DNA of 64,000 nucleotides from Hyalella azteca (lineage: Eukaryota > Arthropoda > Malacostraca > Amphipoda > Hyalellidae), in assembly GCF_000764305.2 (NCBI RefSeq), contig NW_025937435.1:27276-91275 (forward strand), in the 5' to 3' direction. This document shows, piece by piece, positions 37,101 through 43,995 of the stretch. Every line of letters begins with the position of its first letter. Position 1 is the first letter of the stretch. The notes beneath the pieces were generated by a model. That model did no database searches. It was not told the origin of the DNA and was given only the letters and a program-made list of their open reading frames with translations. Position numbers and translations under genes: made by a program.

Positions 37101-37679
37101 GTTCAGCCTAACATGGAGCCCTTCATGCTGGAAGAGAGTAAGAAGGACGCCATGATGGAGTATGAAGGAGGGTTCATGAAGGGCTCCAACGCCCAGTACG
37201 GAGGGGTCTTCGGCAGTAGTGGGTCCTCTTCCTCTGGGTTCGGGGGGTTCGGGACCAGCGGGACCAGTTTCGGGGCCCAAGGAGGTAGAAATGGTGGAGG
37301 TGGATATGGGTATGGTGGACAAGGAGGTGGATACGGAGGACTTGAGTCAGGATATGGCACTGGTGGACAAGGAGGCGGATACGGAGGACTTGAGTCAGGA
37401 TACAGTGGTGGACAAGGAGGTGGATACGGAGGAGTTGAGTCAGGATACAGTGGTGGACAAGGAGGTGGTTACGGAGGAGTTGAGTCAGGTTACGGTACTG
37501 GCGGACAAGGAGGTGGATACGGTGGCTATGGCAATTACGGCACAAATGGCGAATACACGGGATACAGTTACGGCACTGACGGAGGAAGTGGATACGAATT
37601 GTTTACGGGAGAAGCTGTGCCGGCGAGCGCCATACAGCGGAGACCCGCGGCCAGGAGAACTGGAAGCAGGGCGGGGTAG
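13102..37679 (+). CDS. Type IV collagen alpha chain, complete gene (33 exons, two displaced in the assembly)
   Basis: Basement-membrane network collagen. Exons: 13102-13161, 14101-14221, 14666-14890, 15237-15403, 15639-15769, [10012-10219, 10593-10701], 16964-17131, 17849-18025, 18490-18651, 19091-19252, 20144-20316, 21799-21892, 22083-22276, 22755-22961, 23219-23333, 23663-23833, 24174-24289, 24702-24792, 25045-25202, 25876-26044, 27027-27116, 27493-27587, 28915-29014, 29403-29588, 30628-30748, 31210-31381, 31950-32031, 33979-34149, 34382-34567, 35494-35671, 36432-36546, 36828-37679. The sum is 5526 nt, 1841 residues. Every junction is GT-AG and in phase, except that 21799 needs one G dropped after its AG. 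Without the C-terminal extension the length (about 1640) is typical of the family. Alpha-1-like or alpha-2-like identity is unsettled: NC1 has features of both, and the partner's cysteine cluster looks alpha-2-like, which favours alpha-1-like here. Confidence 0.9.
13162..14100. repeat. Intron with 15-bp GTGGTGACTGAGTCA minisatellite
   Basis: 13162-13767 is AT-rich. 13768-14090 is about 21 copies of the 15-bp unit, which runs to within about 10 bases of the acceptor of the 7S exon. Confidence 0.92.
14101..14221 (+). CDS. 7S-like cysteine exon of the plus collagen gene
   Basis: The mature N-terminus reads [17 protein letters not shown] and then continuous Gly-X-Y. Four cysteines just before the helix match the 7S region, where four type IV protomers are joined by disulfide and lysine cross-links. 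The exon ends in phase 1 (donor GTCAGT). A 15-bp minisatellite runs up to its acceptor. Confidence 0.88.
14666..14890 (+). CDS. Helix exon with GCNGT motif, plus collagen gene
   Basis: 75 codons of Gly-X-Y with [10 protein letters not shown] near the 3' half, phase 1 at both ends. The motif is the counterpart of the minus-strand exon at 606-713, so both chains keep this early-helix signature. Confidence 0.92.
15237..15769 (+). CDS. Two helix exons of the plus collagen gene (15237-15403, 15639-15769)
   Basis: The first exon (phase 1 to 0) includes the imperfection [12 protein letters not shown]. The second starts [10 protein letters not shown], contains a break in the triplets (GGLVEAMKG) and ends SPPDYELV after 2 nt of a codon, donor GTGTGAGT region. 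That phase-2 end does not fit the next exon in the assembly (16964 needs phase 1) but fits the exon at 10012 exactly. The intron between the two exons contains the single N at 15439. Confidence 0.9.
15778..16755. repeat. 46-bp minisatellite
   Basis: About 21 nearly identical copies of a 46-base unit with TTGTTATCCTTTTGTTGTTA and CCAGTCCAGTTATCCAGTCG. It starts at the donor of exon 15639-15769 and ends at the N at 16756. Confidence 0.97.
16768..16786 (+). other. Tn5/Nextera mosaic-end adapter remnant
   Basis: The 19 bases AGATGTGTATAAGAGACAG are the transposase mosaic end used in library preparation. They follow an N and about 11 bases of unmatched sequence and abut the 24-bp minisatellite. 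This is a sequencing artefact, not genomic DNA. Confidence 0.97.
16787..16905. repeat. 24-bp minisatellite (right part)
   Basis: About five copies of the unit seen at 10790-11095, immediately after the adapter. Confidence 0.93.
16964..20316 (+). CDS. Helix block A of the plus collagen gene (5 exons)
   Basis: Exons 16964-17131, 17849-18025, 18490-18651, 19091-19252 and 20144-20316, all phase 1 except the last end (phase 0). They are Gly-X-Y with several imperfections (for example [26 protein letters not shown]). Across the 18651/19091 junction the protein reads DACIPRPQSPCLPG, two cysteines that could close a small disulfide loop inside the helix. The introns hold minisatellites or AT-rich unique DNA. 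Confidence 0.9.
17135..17815. repeat. Intron minisatellite, AACCCCATTAGGGTTAACTG units
   Basis: About 28 variable copies of 16-24 bases. Begins three bases after the donor of exon 16964-17131, and the donor (GGTAACCCCTATTAGGG) itself resembles the unit. Confidence 0.93.
18026..18489. other. AT-rich intron with TTAGGATATATAATTG motifs
   Basis: About 10 loose copies of ATAATTGTTAATTAGGATAT (18060-18320), then GTCCCCAATTAGC repeats (18400-18460). No other feature. Confidence 0.6.
18660..18890. repeat. 23-bp intron minisatellite
   Basis: About ten copies of GAGAGGGCCATTGTGGGCCA with AAAT linkers, starting at the donor of exon 18490-18651. Confidence 0.93.
19253..20143. other. AT-rich intron
   Basis: Poly-ATT tract at 19258-19330, otherwise AT-rich unique DNA and TATATA runs. 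The open frames here have no coding character. Confidence 0.6.
20317..21790. other. Intron with short X-box-like repeats and a SINE
   Basis: 20630-20760 has three loose copies of a ~65-base unit with GGCAAC...CGTTGCTATGGAAAC, resembling an RFX X-box. A SINE head lies at 21507-21590, and 21595-21790 has ATGGACCCTAATGGACC repeats. The rest is AT-rich. Confidence 0.6.
21507..21590 (+). mobile_element. tRNA-derived SINE head
   Basis: TGGCCCAGTGG (box A) and GGTTCGATCCC (box B) about 50 bases apart fit the RNA polymerase III promoter of a tRNA-derived SINE. The same sequence, through GCTCTGTGCGCCAGTTTC, recurs at 28324-28408. It does not fold as a normal tRNA gene. Confidence 0.78.
21799..24792 (+). 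CDS. Helix block B of the plus collagen gene (7 exons)
   Basis: Exons 21799-21892, 22083-22276, 22755-22961, 23219-23333, 23663-23833, 24174-24289 and 24702-24792. The first has an imperfection [11 protein letters not shown]. Its AG is at 21796-21797, which leaves one extra G before the reading frame and breaks phase with 20316. The surrounding GGGG run suggests a one-base sequence error. The other junctions are in phase. Confidence 0.87.
21893..22060. repeat. Amplified exon-intron junction repeat
   Basis: About seven copies of GACCCTGGACCCGCAGGTGA. This is the last 16 bases of the exon ending at 21892 plus the donor itself, tandemly repeated into the intron. Confidence 0.9.
22277..22754. 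other. AT-rich intron
   Basis: No structure beyond AT-rich DNA with two similar ~170-base stretches (about 22310-22440 and 22470-22600) sharing AATACTATATAA...ATGTATAATTTCA. Confidence 0.5.
23335..23645. repeat. 27-bp intron minisatellite
   Basis: About 11 copies with CATCAGTTGCCATGTACCAT; fills the intron between 23333 and 23663. Confidence 0.93.
24290..24480. repeat. Amplified exon-end/donor repeat
   Basis: About ten copies of CGGGCCCCAAGGTGAGAC, identical to the end of exon 24174-24289 plus its GTGAGA donor. Each copy is a potential decoy donor. Confidence 0.88.
24830..25032. repeat. Intron minisatellite GATAACAGGGCTCAGT
   Basis: About 13 copies of 16 bases between exons 24702-24792 and 25045-25202. 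Confidence 0.93.
25045..29588 (+). CDS. Helix block C of the plus collagen gene (6 exons)
   Basis: Exons 25045-25202, 25876-26044, 27027-27116, 27493-27587, 28915-29014 and 29403-29588. They are Gly-X-Y with imperfections such as [22 protein letters not shown] and GLTFPGQRG. All phases match. The intron before 27027 is one long minisatellite; the intron before 28915 holds SINE sequence. Confidence 0.9.
25203..25875. other. AT-rich intron
   Basis: A few GGTAACGGTTACC-like motifs near the donor (25200-25310), then AT-rich unique DNA. Nothing else seen. Confidence 0.5.
26050..27005. repeat. Long intron minisatellite GGGCGCTGGTAATGGGAGTAAT
   Basis: About 45 variable copies of 20-22 bases fill almost the whole intron between 26044 and 27027. 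It creates a long open frame on the minus strand with a repeated ITSAHY pattern that is not a gene. Confidence 0.96.
27345..27480. repeat. 22-bp intron minisatellite
   Basis: Six to seven copies of GTCGCCTGAGAGTTGACTTTGT just before exon 27493. Confidence 0.93.
27588..28914. other. Large intron with G-rich repeats and SINE
   Basis: 27588-27720 has GGGGGATGACGGGTG repeats; 27930-28060 has short TTATCTTGCGGATCT repeats; a SINE lies at 28270-28575. No coding evidence. Confidence 0.65.
28270..28575 (+). mobile_element. tRNA-derived SINE with ATT tail
   Basis: Three GGGTGGCCCAGTGGTTA starts (28271, 28298, 28324) precede box B GGTTCGATCCC at 28379. A second half-unit with GGGCGGTTAAG and GAGTTGCGAGTTCGA follows, then a body ending ACGCTGAAACTGC and an (ATT)n tail at 28555-28571. 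The 5' head matches 21507-21590. Confidence 0.78.
29589..30627. other. AT-rich intron with TATATGAGGG repeats
   Basis: Loose copies of ATATATATGAGGGAAGGATA flank 29590-29870 and 30300-30360. Between them (29880-30300) sits a different AT-rich block bounded by AATTCTCTGG/CAGAGAATT inverted ends (29878-29890 and 30248-30260), perhaps a small insertion. Confidence 0.5.
30628..34149 (+). CDS. Helix block D of the plus collagen gene (4 exons)
   Basis: Exons 30628-30748, 31210-31381, 31950-32031 and 33979-34149. The first ends in phase 2, the second starts [20 protein letters not shown]. The last ([13 protein letters not shown]...) is the final pure helix exon. The intron 32032-33978 holds a diverged satellite and a palindromic element. 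Confidence 0.9.
30765..31195. repeat. 29-bp intron minisatellite
   Basis: About 14 copies with AGGGTCTAACCCTGTCTCGT. The first unit (CCAGGGTGAGGGTCTAGCCC) overlaps the donor of exon 30628-30748. Confidence 0.94.
31382..31480. repeat. Short GGGCCCGGTCCTGCGGT array at a donor
   Basis: Six copies of about 17 bases directly after the donor of exon 31210-31381. Confidence 0.88.
32440..33915. repeat. Diverged ~105-115 bp satellite with GGCAACC...GGTTGCC stems
   Basis: About nine units share CTACATGGCAACC, a short spacer, GTTGCCACATGCTAATTACT and CTCATTCACAT. Each can form a GGCAAC/GTTGCC hairpin. The array is interrupted at about 33020-33617 by another insertion. Confidence 0.75.
33343..33617. 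mobile_element. Near-perfect palindromic element (hairpin MITE)
   Basis: Two arms of about 100 bases are reverse complements: left with AAAAACTACG, GGACTAGAAAGTAGAATATA and GGCCCGCCCC; right with the reverse complement of each. The loop is about 65 bases. It lies within the insertion in the satellite. Confidence 0.85.
34382..37073 (+). CDS. NC1 domain of the plus collagen gene (4 exons)
   Basis: Exons 34382-34567, 35494-35671, 36432-36546 and 36828 to about 37073. After the helix end [20 protein letters not shown] comes the duplicated C4 domain: [24 protein letters not shown], then [36 protein letters not shown]; second half [49 protein letters not shown]. The twelve expected cysteines appear present. 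A Met in the PMPMMM stretch and the Lys of TLKAGDLK correspond, from known family structure, to the pair joined by the peroxidasin-made sulfilimine bond. Confidence 0.95.
34950..35190. repeat. CTTCACTAACCTCCCACTTC intron repeat
   Basis: About nine copies of 22-24 bases; a CT-rich array that acts as a long pyrimidine tract before the NC1 exon copies. Confidence 0.9.
35190..35493 (+). pseudogene. Four partial copies of the NC1 exon start
   Basis: CTTCAGGAGCCCCAG-type acceptor-plus-exon starts recur near 35190, 35250, 35327 and 35435 before the real exon at 35494. The copy at 35327 matches the first ~75 bases ([19 protein letters not shown]) then diverges into a stop. They are probably partial tandem duplications that cannot replace the exon. 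Confidence 0.85.
35680..36030. repeat. 21-bp intron minisatellite GTGAGTGGAGATTGTCTCCTA
   Basis: About 15 copies. Each contains AGTGAGT, the donor sequence of the exon ending at 35671. Confidence 0.92.
36050..36190. repeat. ~48-bp repeat GATGACATCATGATCCTATC
   Basis: Three copies of a unit with TCAGCCAATCACAGTCTGGA. A related TCAGCCAATCACAG motif also appears near 44180. Confidence 0.88.
36280..36431 (+). pseudogene. Three partial copies of the acceptor and start of NC1 exon 36432
   Basis: Units of about 48 bases, each CT-tract, CAGG, then T(A/G)CGTGGTATGCGAGGC, near 36283, 36331 and 36381. All four AGs have pyrimidine tracts, but only the last copy continues into the full exon. In the others the frame runs into a stop. 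Confidence 0.87.
37074..37679 (+). CDS. Gly/Tyr-rich C-terminal extension after NC1
   Basis: Same exon as the NC1 end. The open frame continues about 201 residues past the last NC1 cysteines: a linker ([20 protein letters not shown]), a Ser/Gly/Phe stretch, about five units of GGQGGGYGG(L/V)[24 protein letters not shown], and an Arg/Ala-rich end before TAG at 37677-37679. Type IV collagens normally stop within a few residues of NC1. The repeats encode a low-complexity Gly/Tyr domain like that at the N-terminus of the partner chain. Confidence 0.87.
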   Translation, partial: SAVVVTGNEVQPNMEPFMLEESKKDAMMEYEGGFMKGSNAQYGGVFGSSGSSSSGFGGFGTSGTSFGAQGGRNGGGGYGYGGQGGGYGGLESGYGTGGQGGGYGGLESGYSGGQGGGYGGVESGYSGGQGGGYGGVESGYGTGGQGGGYGGYGNYGTNGEYTGYSYGTDGGSGYELFTGEAVPASAIQRRPAARRTGSRAG

Positions 37680-37830
37680 GTCACTTTCGGACATAGGGGC
37701 TTCTGGCAGGGCGGGGTAGAGCATTTTCGGGCAAAAGGGCTTCTGGCAGGGCGGGGTAGGGCATTTTCGGGCATAAGGGCTTCTGGCAGGGCGGGGTAGG
37801 GCACTTTCGGACATTAAGGGCTTCTGATAG
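37680..37830. repeat. ~41-bp repeat at the 3' end of the collagen gene
   Basis: Four units of GGCAGGGCGGGGTAG with CATTTTCGGGCATAAGGGCTT. The stop codon TAG at 37677 lies in the first unit, so the coding end has been drawn into the array. Confidence 0.9.
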
Positions 37831-38099
37831 GGTAGAGTATAGGCATATTCAGGGTAGAGGCGTATTCAAACATAAAGGTCTTTGTAAGGCCACGATAGGG
37901 CATATTCGATCACGAAGTCTGCTGGGGATGATGGCTGACGTTATATTTGGGAATAACAATGAAAAAACAATGTGAAAATAGCCTCCTAAGTTAGTTGGGC
38001 GTACTTAAGTCACTATTTTTATACATGGTTACCGAAACTGAGATGCAGACGTCATGTCTAGCATTTGACGCGGTCTTGTTGTTTTGTGGTCAACTCGAA

Positions 38100-38575
38100 C
38101 TTCCTTGCACAAAAATTTCCGATGGACAAGCGGACACCGCTTTAGATGGACAAGTGAACCACCACTTCAGATGGACAAGTGGACCACCACTTGTCCACAA
38201 GTGGTGGTCCACCACTTGTGAACCACCACTTCAGATGGACAAGTGGACCACCACTTCAGATGGACAAGTGAACCATCCCTTCAGATGGACAAGTGGACCA
38301 CCACTTCACATGGACAAGTGAACCACCACTTCAGATGGACAAGGGGACAACCATATCAGATGGACAAGTGGACCACCGCTTCAGATGGACAACTGGACCA
38401 CCACTTCAGATGGACAACTGGACCACCACTTCAGATGGACAAGTGGACCATCCCTTCAGATGGACAAGTGGACCACCGCTTCAGATGGACAACTGGACCA
38501 CCACTTCAGATGGACAAGTGGACCACCACTTCAGATGGACAACTGGAACACCACGTCAGATGGATAAGCGAACGA
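38100..38575. repeat. 25-bp minisatellite ACCACTTCAGATGGACAAGT
   Basis: About 18 copies. It includes a palindrome around CCACTTGTCCACAAGTGG (38185-38202). Downstream of the collagen gene; not coding. Confidence 0.94.
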
Positions 38576-38579
38576 ACCT

Positions 38580-40160
38580 TTGCCAAGTGTCCACCAGTGT
38601 CATCACACTGATGACAGTTATAGCGTCAGTGTTTTTTCACATAATTTTAGTTTAACTGTTAAGAGCTGGTAAAATTTAGAGAATTTTTTATTAATTTTAG
38701 ACCTAGGTAGAAGTAAGCTAAGGAACCCCTTATTCTCCATAGATTCGGAGGATCAACAGAAGTAATTCAACTCAGAAGCTGCAGGCGGTCGAAATGTTTC
38801 ATTTTTCCATCGATTCCAATTGTAAATGTTGAAAAACTTTTACGTAACAATATTTTAGGCAAGCAATTGTTTGAGCAAAATACTGAGATTTCGGTTTTAC
38901 AGTGAAGGTAATTGCTTTCTTATAGCGCTTTTTAGGGTAAGGAAATTTGCTGAATATCAGTTAGGGTAATTTTGGCGCTAGTAACTGTTCATCATTGTCA
39001 ATCGCAACTCACTTCATGAAATGTTTCTCGTCAATTAACTCCATTTAATGAACCTAACGTTCGTATAATCAGATCATGTCTCCTCTCTTATGAAAAATTG
39101 AAATTATAGACAATTCGTGTATGATAAATCTGGACTCAGTTCTAATTTAGTGAAAAAAGTGGCAACCTTAGTACTTTTGAGTTGCCATTGATTGCTATTT
39201 TCCCGATCTTCTTCATGATTAAATGTAAAATCTTTTTAATACATGATGATGCAAAATCACAGAATAATTTACTGGTATGATCATAGAATCGGAAACGAAA
39301 GTAATTCAATAGCTTATTATTTGCCACTATTTAGTGCACTTTATAGATAATCCATCAGTCCAGAGTGTAGGAAAACATTTTCCCGCCATAACGTCCAGAG
39401 TGTAGGAAAACATTTTCCCGCCATAACGTCCAGAGTGTGGGAGAACATTTTCCCGCCATAACGTCGCGTGGTTTTCATTAGTCTGTACACTGCCATGTAA
39501 GTTTAGCAATAAAACCTGAGCAATGAGCCCAACGGCATGACGGTTTTTTAAACCCTGAAACATCTTGATGTGAATAGAAAATACGATACGGGAATTTATA
39601 TGTGGCAGCAGTTAATAGCGAATATATATAATACTGCCTTATACATTTTTAAAGATTGAAAACAAACTAAAAATTCCATTTTTGTAACGCATGCTACATA
39701 TTACTAGTAAATGTTGAATTGAGGTTTTCTTTTGCTTTTATCTGCGGACTTGGCCGATTTCAGACCATCTGGCAACCCTATTAACTTAATAACAGTCAAC
39801 CGCTCGCCTCTGAACTCGTTAAGTTTCTAACAGCCAGACACTGTAGTGGTCAACATTTTCAGTTAACTATGTTTTATATTACAAAACTAAACCGCGGTGC
39901 CCTGCTAGCTTAAATAATTAAGAGTCCGTTACTACTCTATTGATCACTGGCGGCTTTTCAAAGAGAAACCCACCAATCACAGACGATAAATCAGCGCTAC
40001 TTGTACTTCGACCGCTTCGTGTTCTGCAAGATTGCTAGTGGCTTGAAAAACAGCCAAGTACGCGAACAAAAAAGGCCTAAAAGGCCTCTAAGTAAATATT
40101 CATACATTTGTATGAATACGTAATTCTTTAAATTAAATTCGAATACGAATATTAAATTTT
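38580..40160. other. Intergenic DNA with one short repeat
   Basis: 39355-39470 holds three copies of about 43 bases with GTCCAGAGTGTAGGAAAACA. No coding evidence elsewhere in the stretch. Confidence 0.55.
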
Positions 40161-40179
40161 AATTCGATGTGGTCCAAGC

Positions 40180-41990
40180 TTCCACATTTCTATGAATCTG
40201 AATTTGAAGACTAAGGCCAACTCCAGCTTTCCTCCTGAGTCCAGACAGCGCAGCGAACCAGTAGTTTGATCCTGCGTTCGGGACAGCGTTCCTGCCAGTA
40301 CCACCGACGCTACGAGGCACTGCGCATCTCTGCGATTGTTAACTTCGAAGTATCATATGCGATGGATAAAACTCAGGTCCGTCTCCTACAAAGATTAGGC
40401 GTAGTCATTAGTTAGTTTACTACCCTAGGCGAGTAGGCGTAGTTATTAGTTTACTTCAGGCTAAGTCGTGCTGCAAGCCTCCGCCATCCTGTGACGCGTA
40501 GTTCGACTCCTTCTCCATTTCGTTGACGAGACGTAACTGCTTTTGGAGCGAATCTTCCTAGGTTGGATTCGAGCTACATAGGTCGGATTCCATGAAGTGC
40601 TGCTTTTAGAAAACATGTGGTTTCAACCATGAATGATCCAAAGTGTTTAGTATAGTGTAAATCCTTGTTCGAAGCTGTATATAGCAGTTAGTATAAGCAT
40701 AGTTAGTATTTAGCAGGGCTGGCGTCGGAGATTAGGCCACGTCTGGCATGTCGCCCATAACTGGAATGTTTGGACGCAACTTCCTGTACCCATAATTCCA
40801 TTTCTTTAGTCTAGAAATTTAGGAGCCCTCAGCGCTGGACATAGTCTACGGGAAGAAATGAGAACTACGAAACTGAACTGAAAACTTGCATTAGCAATGC
40901 TGGAGCGTATCGTGCATAAATTCCAGTCTTCGCATGGATGCCGTAAATCCTTCACTCAACTCCGTAATTTTTAACGAGTATTTAATTTGTAGATCGACGG
41001 TTTCTTGTAAGACTGTACAATTACTGTACCTCATGAGCAAGACAATAAAGTTTGGTACCTTTTGTCTCGGCATTGTATCTCTTGGCTGAAGTGTTCTCAC
41101 CCGCGGGTCAGCTACATCAGCTTAGCAAAATCACGTCTCGATTCCGGTGTCAACTTATTCCATCCAGGCGACCTAAAACGTAATCCATAAAATGATGTAA
41201 AATGTCTTAGTCATCTCGCTTTAAATAGCATGGGACGACGGTCACATCGAAATAGCCCACCGGAAGAATTTGAACCGTTATTGCTTAACCAAGCTAGTCT
41301 CTTGCATCGTGCGCACGTAGTTGACCTACATATACATCGAAAGGAGTTCGTATTGTAGAGCGACTAAGTGCTTGTCGGTAGTCTACAAGGGTGGAATTTC
41401 ATGCACGATAAGTTGTAGCAGCGATAAGGAGGCTACTCACGGATATGGTACGAATCTCTTCACTAAATTTCCAACTTGTCGCGGTCATAGACATTCCCGT
41501 TAGCTGGCTAATTCAGTATTGAGAAGAAGCGCACTCGCTGGCATCTACAATGCTCCACATACAGCGTGAGCTTCCAGGTAGCATATCACTATATCAGCTA
41601 CCAGCTAGATATCGTCTAGAATTGATGCTTACTCAACATTTCCTATTCTAAGGATAACGGATGGAACGAATATTATTCAAGTGATGTTTATTGTATATTA
41701 AGCGTTCTGGGTCATTTTAGTTCAACACCATCAAGGTCTTCGCGCTGCCGTTCAGTAACGCCTCCAGCAGTTGGGTCAACTTAAGTCCCGGTACGGCAAG
41801 TGACTTTCCTGTGAATTAAGACATTTATAGCATTAAATCTACAGGATTACTCAAGTATATACAATATACATACATGCAATGACGGAAATCACAAAAGGCA
41901 TTGTCCAAATATAAATGCAATTATGACAATTTTGTGTATCATAAAGACCTGGCTTGGCCCTGCAAACGGACGGGTCACTTCTACGCGCTC
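40180..41990. repeat. Segmental duplication, copy 1
   Basis: Shares long diverged identity in the same orientation with about 50570-52050. Examples are GACTAAGGCCAACT, CCAGTACCACCGACGCTACGAG, CCAGGCGACCTAAAACGTAATC, and GAAGAAGCG...CTGGCATCTACAATGCTCCACATACAG. Contains a kinesin motor fragment at 41700-41800. Confidence 0.82.
41700..41800 (-). pseudogene. Kinesin motor fragment 1
   Basis: Minus strand reads VPYRDLKLTQLLEALLNGSA then KTLMVLN, the alpha-4 segment of a kinesin motor (family consensus [17 protein letters not shown]). The conserved N-S is D-L and the GG loop is altered. No flanking motor sequence is found. Confidence 0.75.
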
Positions 41991-41999
41991 CGACAATAA

Positions 42000-42110
42000 T
42001 ACTTATGATGGATGATAGATGCAGGTGATGATGGTAAGATTATAATACTTATGATGGATGATAGATGCAGGTGATGATCCTAAGACTATAATACTTTTGA
42101 TGGAAGGTAG
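42000..42110. repeat. ~54-bp repeat AATACTTATGATGGATGATA
   Basis: Two to three copies with GATGCAGGTGATGAT. Flanks a CAG/GCT trinucleotide run (42252-42275). Confidence 0.8.
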
Positions 42111-42119
42111 ATGCCGGTG

Positions 42120-42310
42120 ACGAAAGTCCTGTTGTTGTTTTGACGCGGCTGCCGCCCCAACACCTGCTCCTGCTGCATCACCCGTCTCCTGACGTAGACG
42201 GGCGATGGTGATGTGCAAGCTGCGGTCCAATAACTTCGCCAGGCTGCCTGCATCGCTGCTGCTGCTGCTGCTGCTCTGGATGCGTTTCCGTGAACAGAAT
42301 AAATAACTGT
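42120..42310 (-). other. Possible exon, unrecognised
   Basis: An open stretch reads SSSSSSDAGSLAKLLDRSLH, then ITIARLRQETGDAAGAG and KQQQDF. The poly-Ser comes from the CAG run. Another frame is also open (AAWRSYWTAACTS). No domain is recognised and the splice sites are weak. Confidence 0.3.
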
Positions 42311-42813
42311 GAGGAAATAGTCGACTCGGGCTTCGTACGCGTTTAAGTAACTCTGTGGTGAAACTTTTATCGAAAATTCTGTTGTTTCCTCTATAATTAT
42401 ATAATTGTTACAAATCATCTCCAAAAAACTACAGTGTAAATATAATAAAATATTATTAGAGTACGAAAACAAATCCAATGTGACTTAATACATACTTAAT
42501 TATTTGTACATGTATAACAGGAACCGTAATTCGGGCCAATATGTTACGCAATGTCTATAATAATTACAAAAAATTTCATTATAAACACTTTTGCATTTTC
42601 CGAAGTGAATAAATAATAGCAGAAACATTGGAAAAATATTCGAGCATATATACCCAGATGAATGCGATTAACTTCTAACTGCGCAAATCTCCAGTTACCA
42701 GGACACGTACTGATACCGGGAAATATGTTACTGCTTCTTGCAACAGCGGGACTGAAGTTTCTTTAGCTCGCCCAGCCGCGGCTTCATGGCGAAACTTGAG
42801 GACGTTAAGGCGT

Positions 42814-42942
42814 TTACGACTGAGTACTATCCCTGAAAATGTCCGTGTCGTCGTCGGAGCAGTCGAGCTCGTCTGGGCTGAAGGAGGCGTCTGAGGCCTC
42901 CACCACCGCCACCTCCACTTTCACGCCGTGGTCCACGTCCGC
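42814..42942 (-). CDS. Terminal exon of an unrecognised gene
   Basis: After a strong CCCCCCCAG acceptor: ADVDHGVKVEVAVVEASDAS, FSPDELDCSDDDTDIFRD and STQS, stop at 42814-42816. Acidic C-terminus with a DELDCSDDDTDIF motif. The upstream open stretch at about 43155-43257 (SADAELETSINNLRLADNLE) joins in phase 0 and may be its previous exon. Confidence 0.5.
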   Translation of the reverse strand, partial: ADVDHGVKVEVAVVEASDASFSPDELDCSDDDTDIFRDSTQS

Positions 42943-43154
42943 CTGGGGGGGCATAGATATTATTAATACTTTTGTTGTGATGGATGGACACAAGCATCAC
43001 AGAGATGCTTAATGATACACGTCATACAGAGATGCTTGTGTTAGAACACACGTCATGCAAGACACATCTTGACCCCACAACTGCCCTGCCTACACAACAA
43101 TTTAACTCCATAATCTAATAACATAAAATTAACACATGAACATCATTCACGCAC

Positions 43155-43257
43155 GGTGCCCTCCAAGTTGTCCGCCAGGCGCAGGTTGTTGATGCTGGTT
43201 TCTAACTCAGCGTCTGCTGACGGAGGCGCGGCAGCTGTGGTGCCGCCTGCTGGCGGA
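43155..43257 (-). CDS. Possible penultimate exon of the same unrecognised gene
   Basis: Reads GGTTAAAPPSADAELE then TSINNLRLADNLEGT with a GTGCGT donor. Hydrophilic and helix-prone; no domain recognised. Otherwise the frame ends five codons later. Confidence 0.4.
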
Positions 43258-43619
43258 TGTACGACGCAATTTAAACAATATTTAAAACAATAGCACGTAC
43301 TTTCGCGTCTGTGCGGCACATCTTGCAACGGTGAGAGGACCTCAACCTCTTGGGAGGGGGGCTTAGCTGGTGACGCCGCTGGGCATACTGGCCCATAGTC
43401 GCTGGGTTACGAAATAGCCAAACGGGCCATGGTCGCCAAATTTACGAAAGCGTCTTGCATCGTTGAAGAACTTGAATGCACAGGCTTTCCCGAAGAATAG
43501 TCGAAGCCGATGTCGATCTCTGAAGATGCGTCGCGCACCGCAGCAGAGTCGTGGATCGTTGACGAGGAAGCGTTTTTTTTCGGTAGACATTTTGAGGCAT
43601 TGAATGTAGATGCGTTTGA

Positions 43620-43995
43620 CGCGTCTGATGAAAGGTTTAGGTGAAGGTCTCGCTTTGGCTTGCTACATGGGGGGTCNTCGCGACTTCAATTGCCTAATCT
43701 TCGATTTTGGTATGTGAGCGCCACCGCTCTTTCCCCGTTTGGCCTGATGTTTCTTAAAACCAATATTGGTTGCAAATTATTGTTCGGACGCATCACTCCA
43801 GTCAAAGAGATGGCAGTCCTCCGCCTCTAGTGCAATAAGTTTGCGCTTCTCTTCAAAAATCCATATTAGCCAGGCCATCGTCAATTTCCTCATCACTGCA
43901 CTCATCCTCTTCGTTCTCTTTTTCCTCATGTTGCTGCATATCTTCCAGAATACTCAAGTCCTCCTCATCGAACACCGGGCTATCAGGTGAGCAAA
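43620..43995 (-). other. Acidic open stretch, possible transposon or gene remnant
   Basis: Minus strand reads SPDSPVFDEEDLSILEDMQQ, HEEKENEEDECSDEEIDDGL and ANMDF, stop; then in another frame EKRKLIALEAEDCHLFDW. Interrupted frames and the N at 43677 suggest decay. Acidic stretches of this sort occur near the ends of DDE transposases, but I cannot identify it. Confidence 0.35.

Noticed and set aside
43363..43590. 75-residue minus-strand open frame MSTEKKRFLVNDPRL...
   Set aside because: Vaguely transposase-like composition, but no motif I can name; left unassigned.
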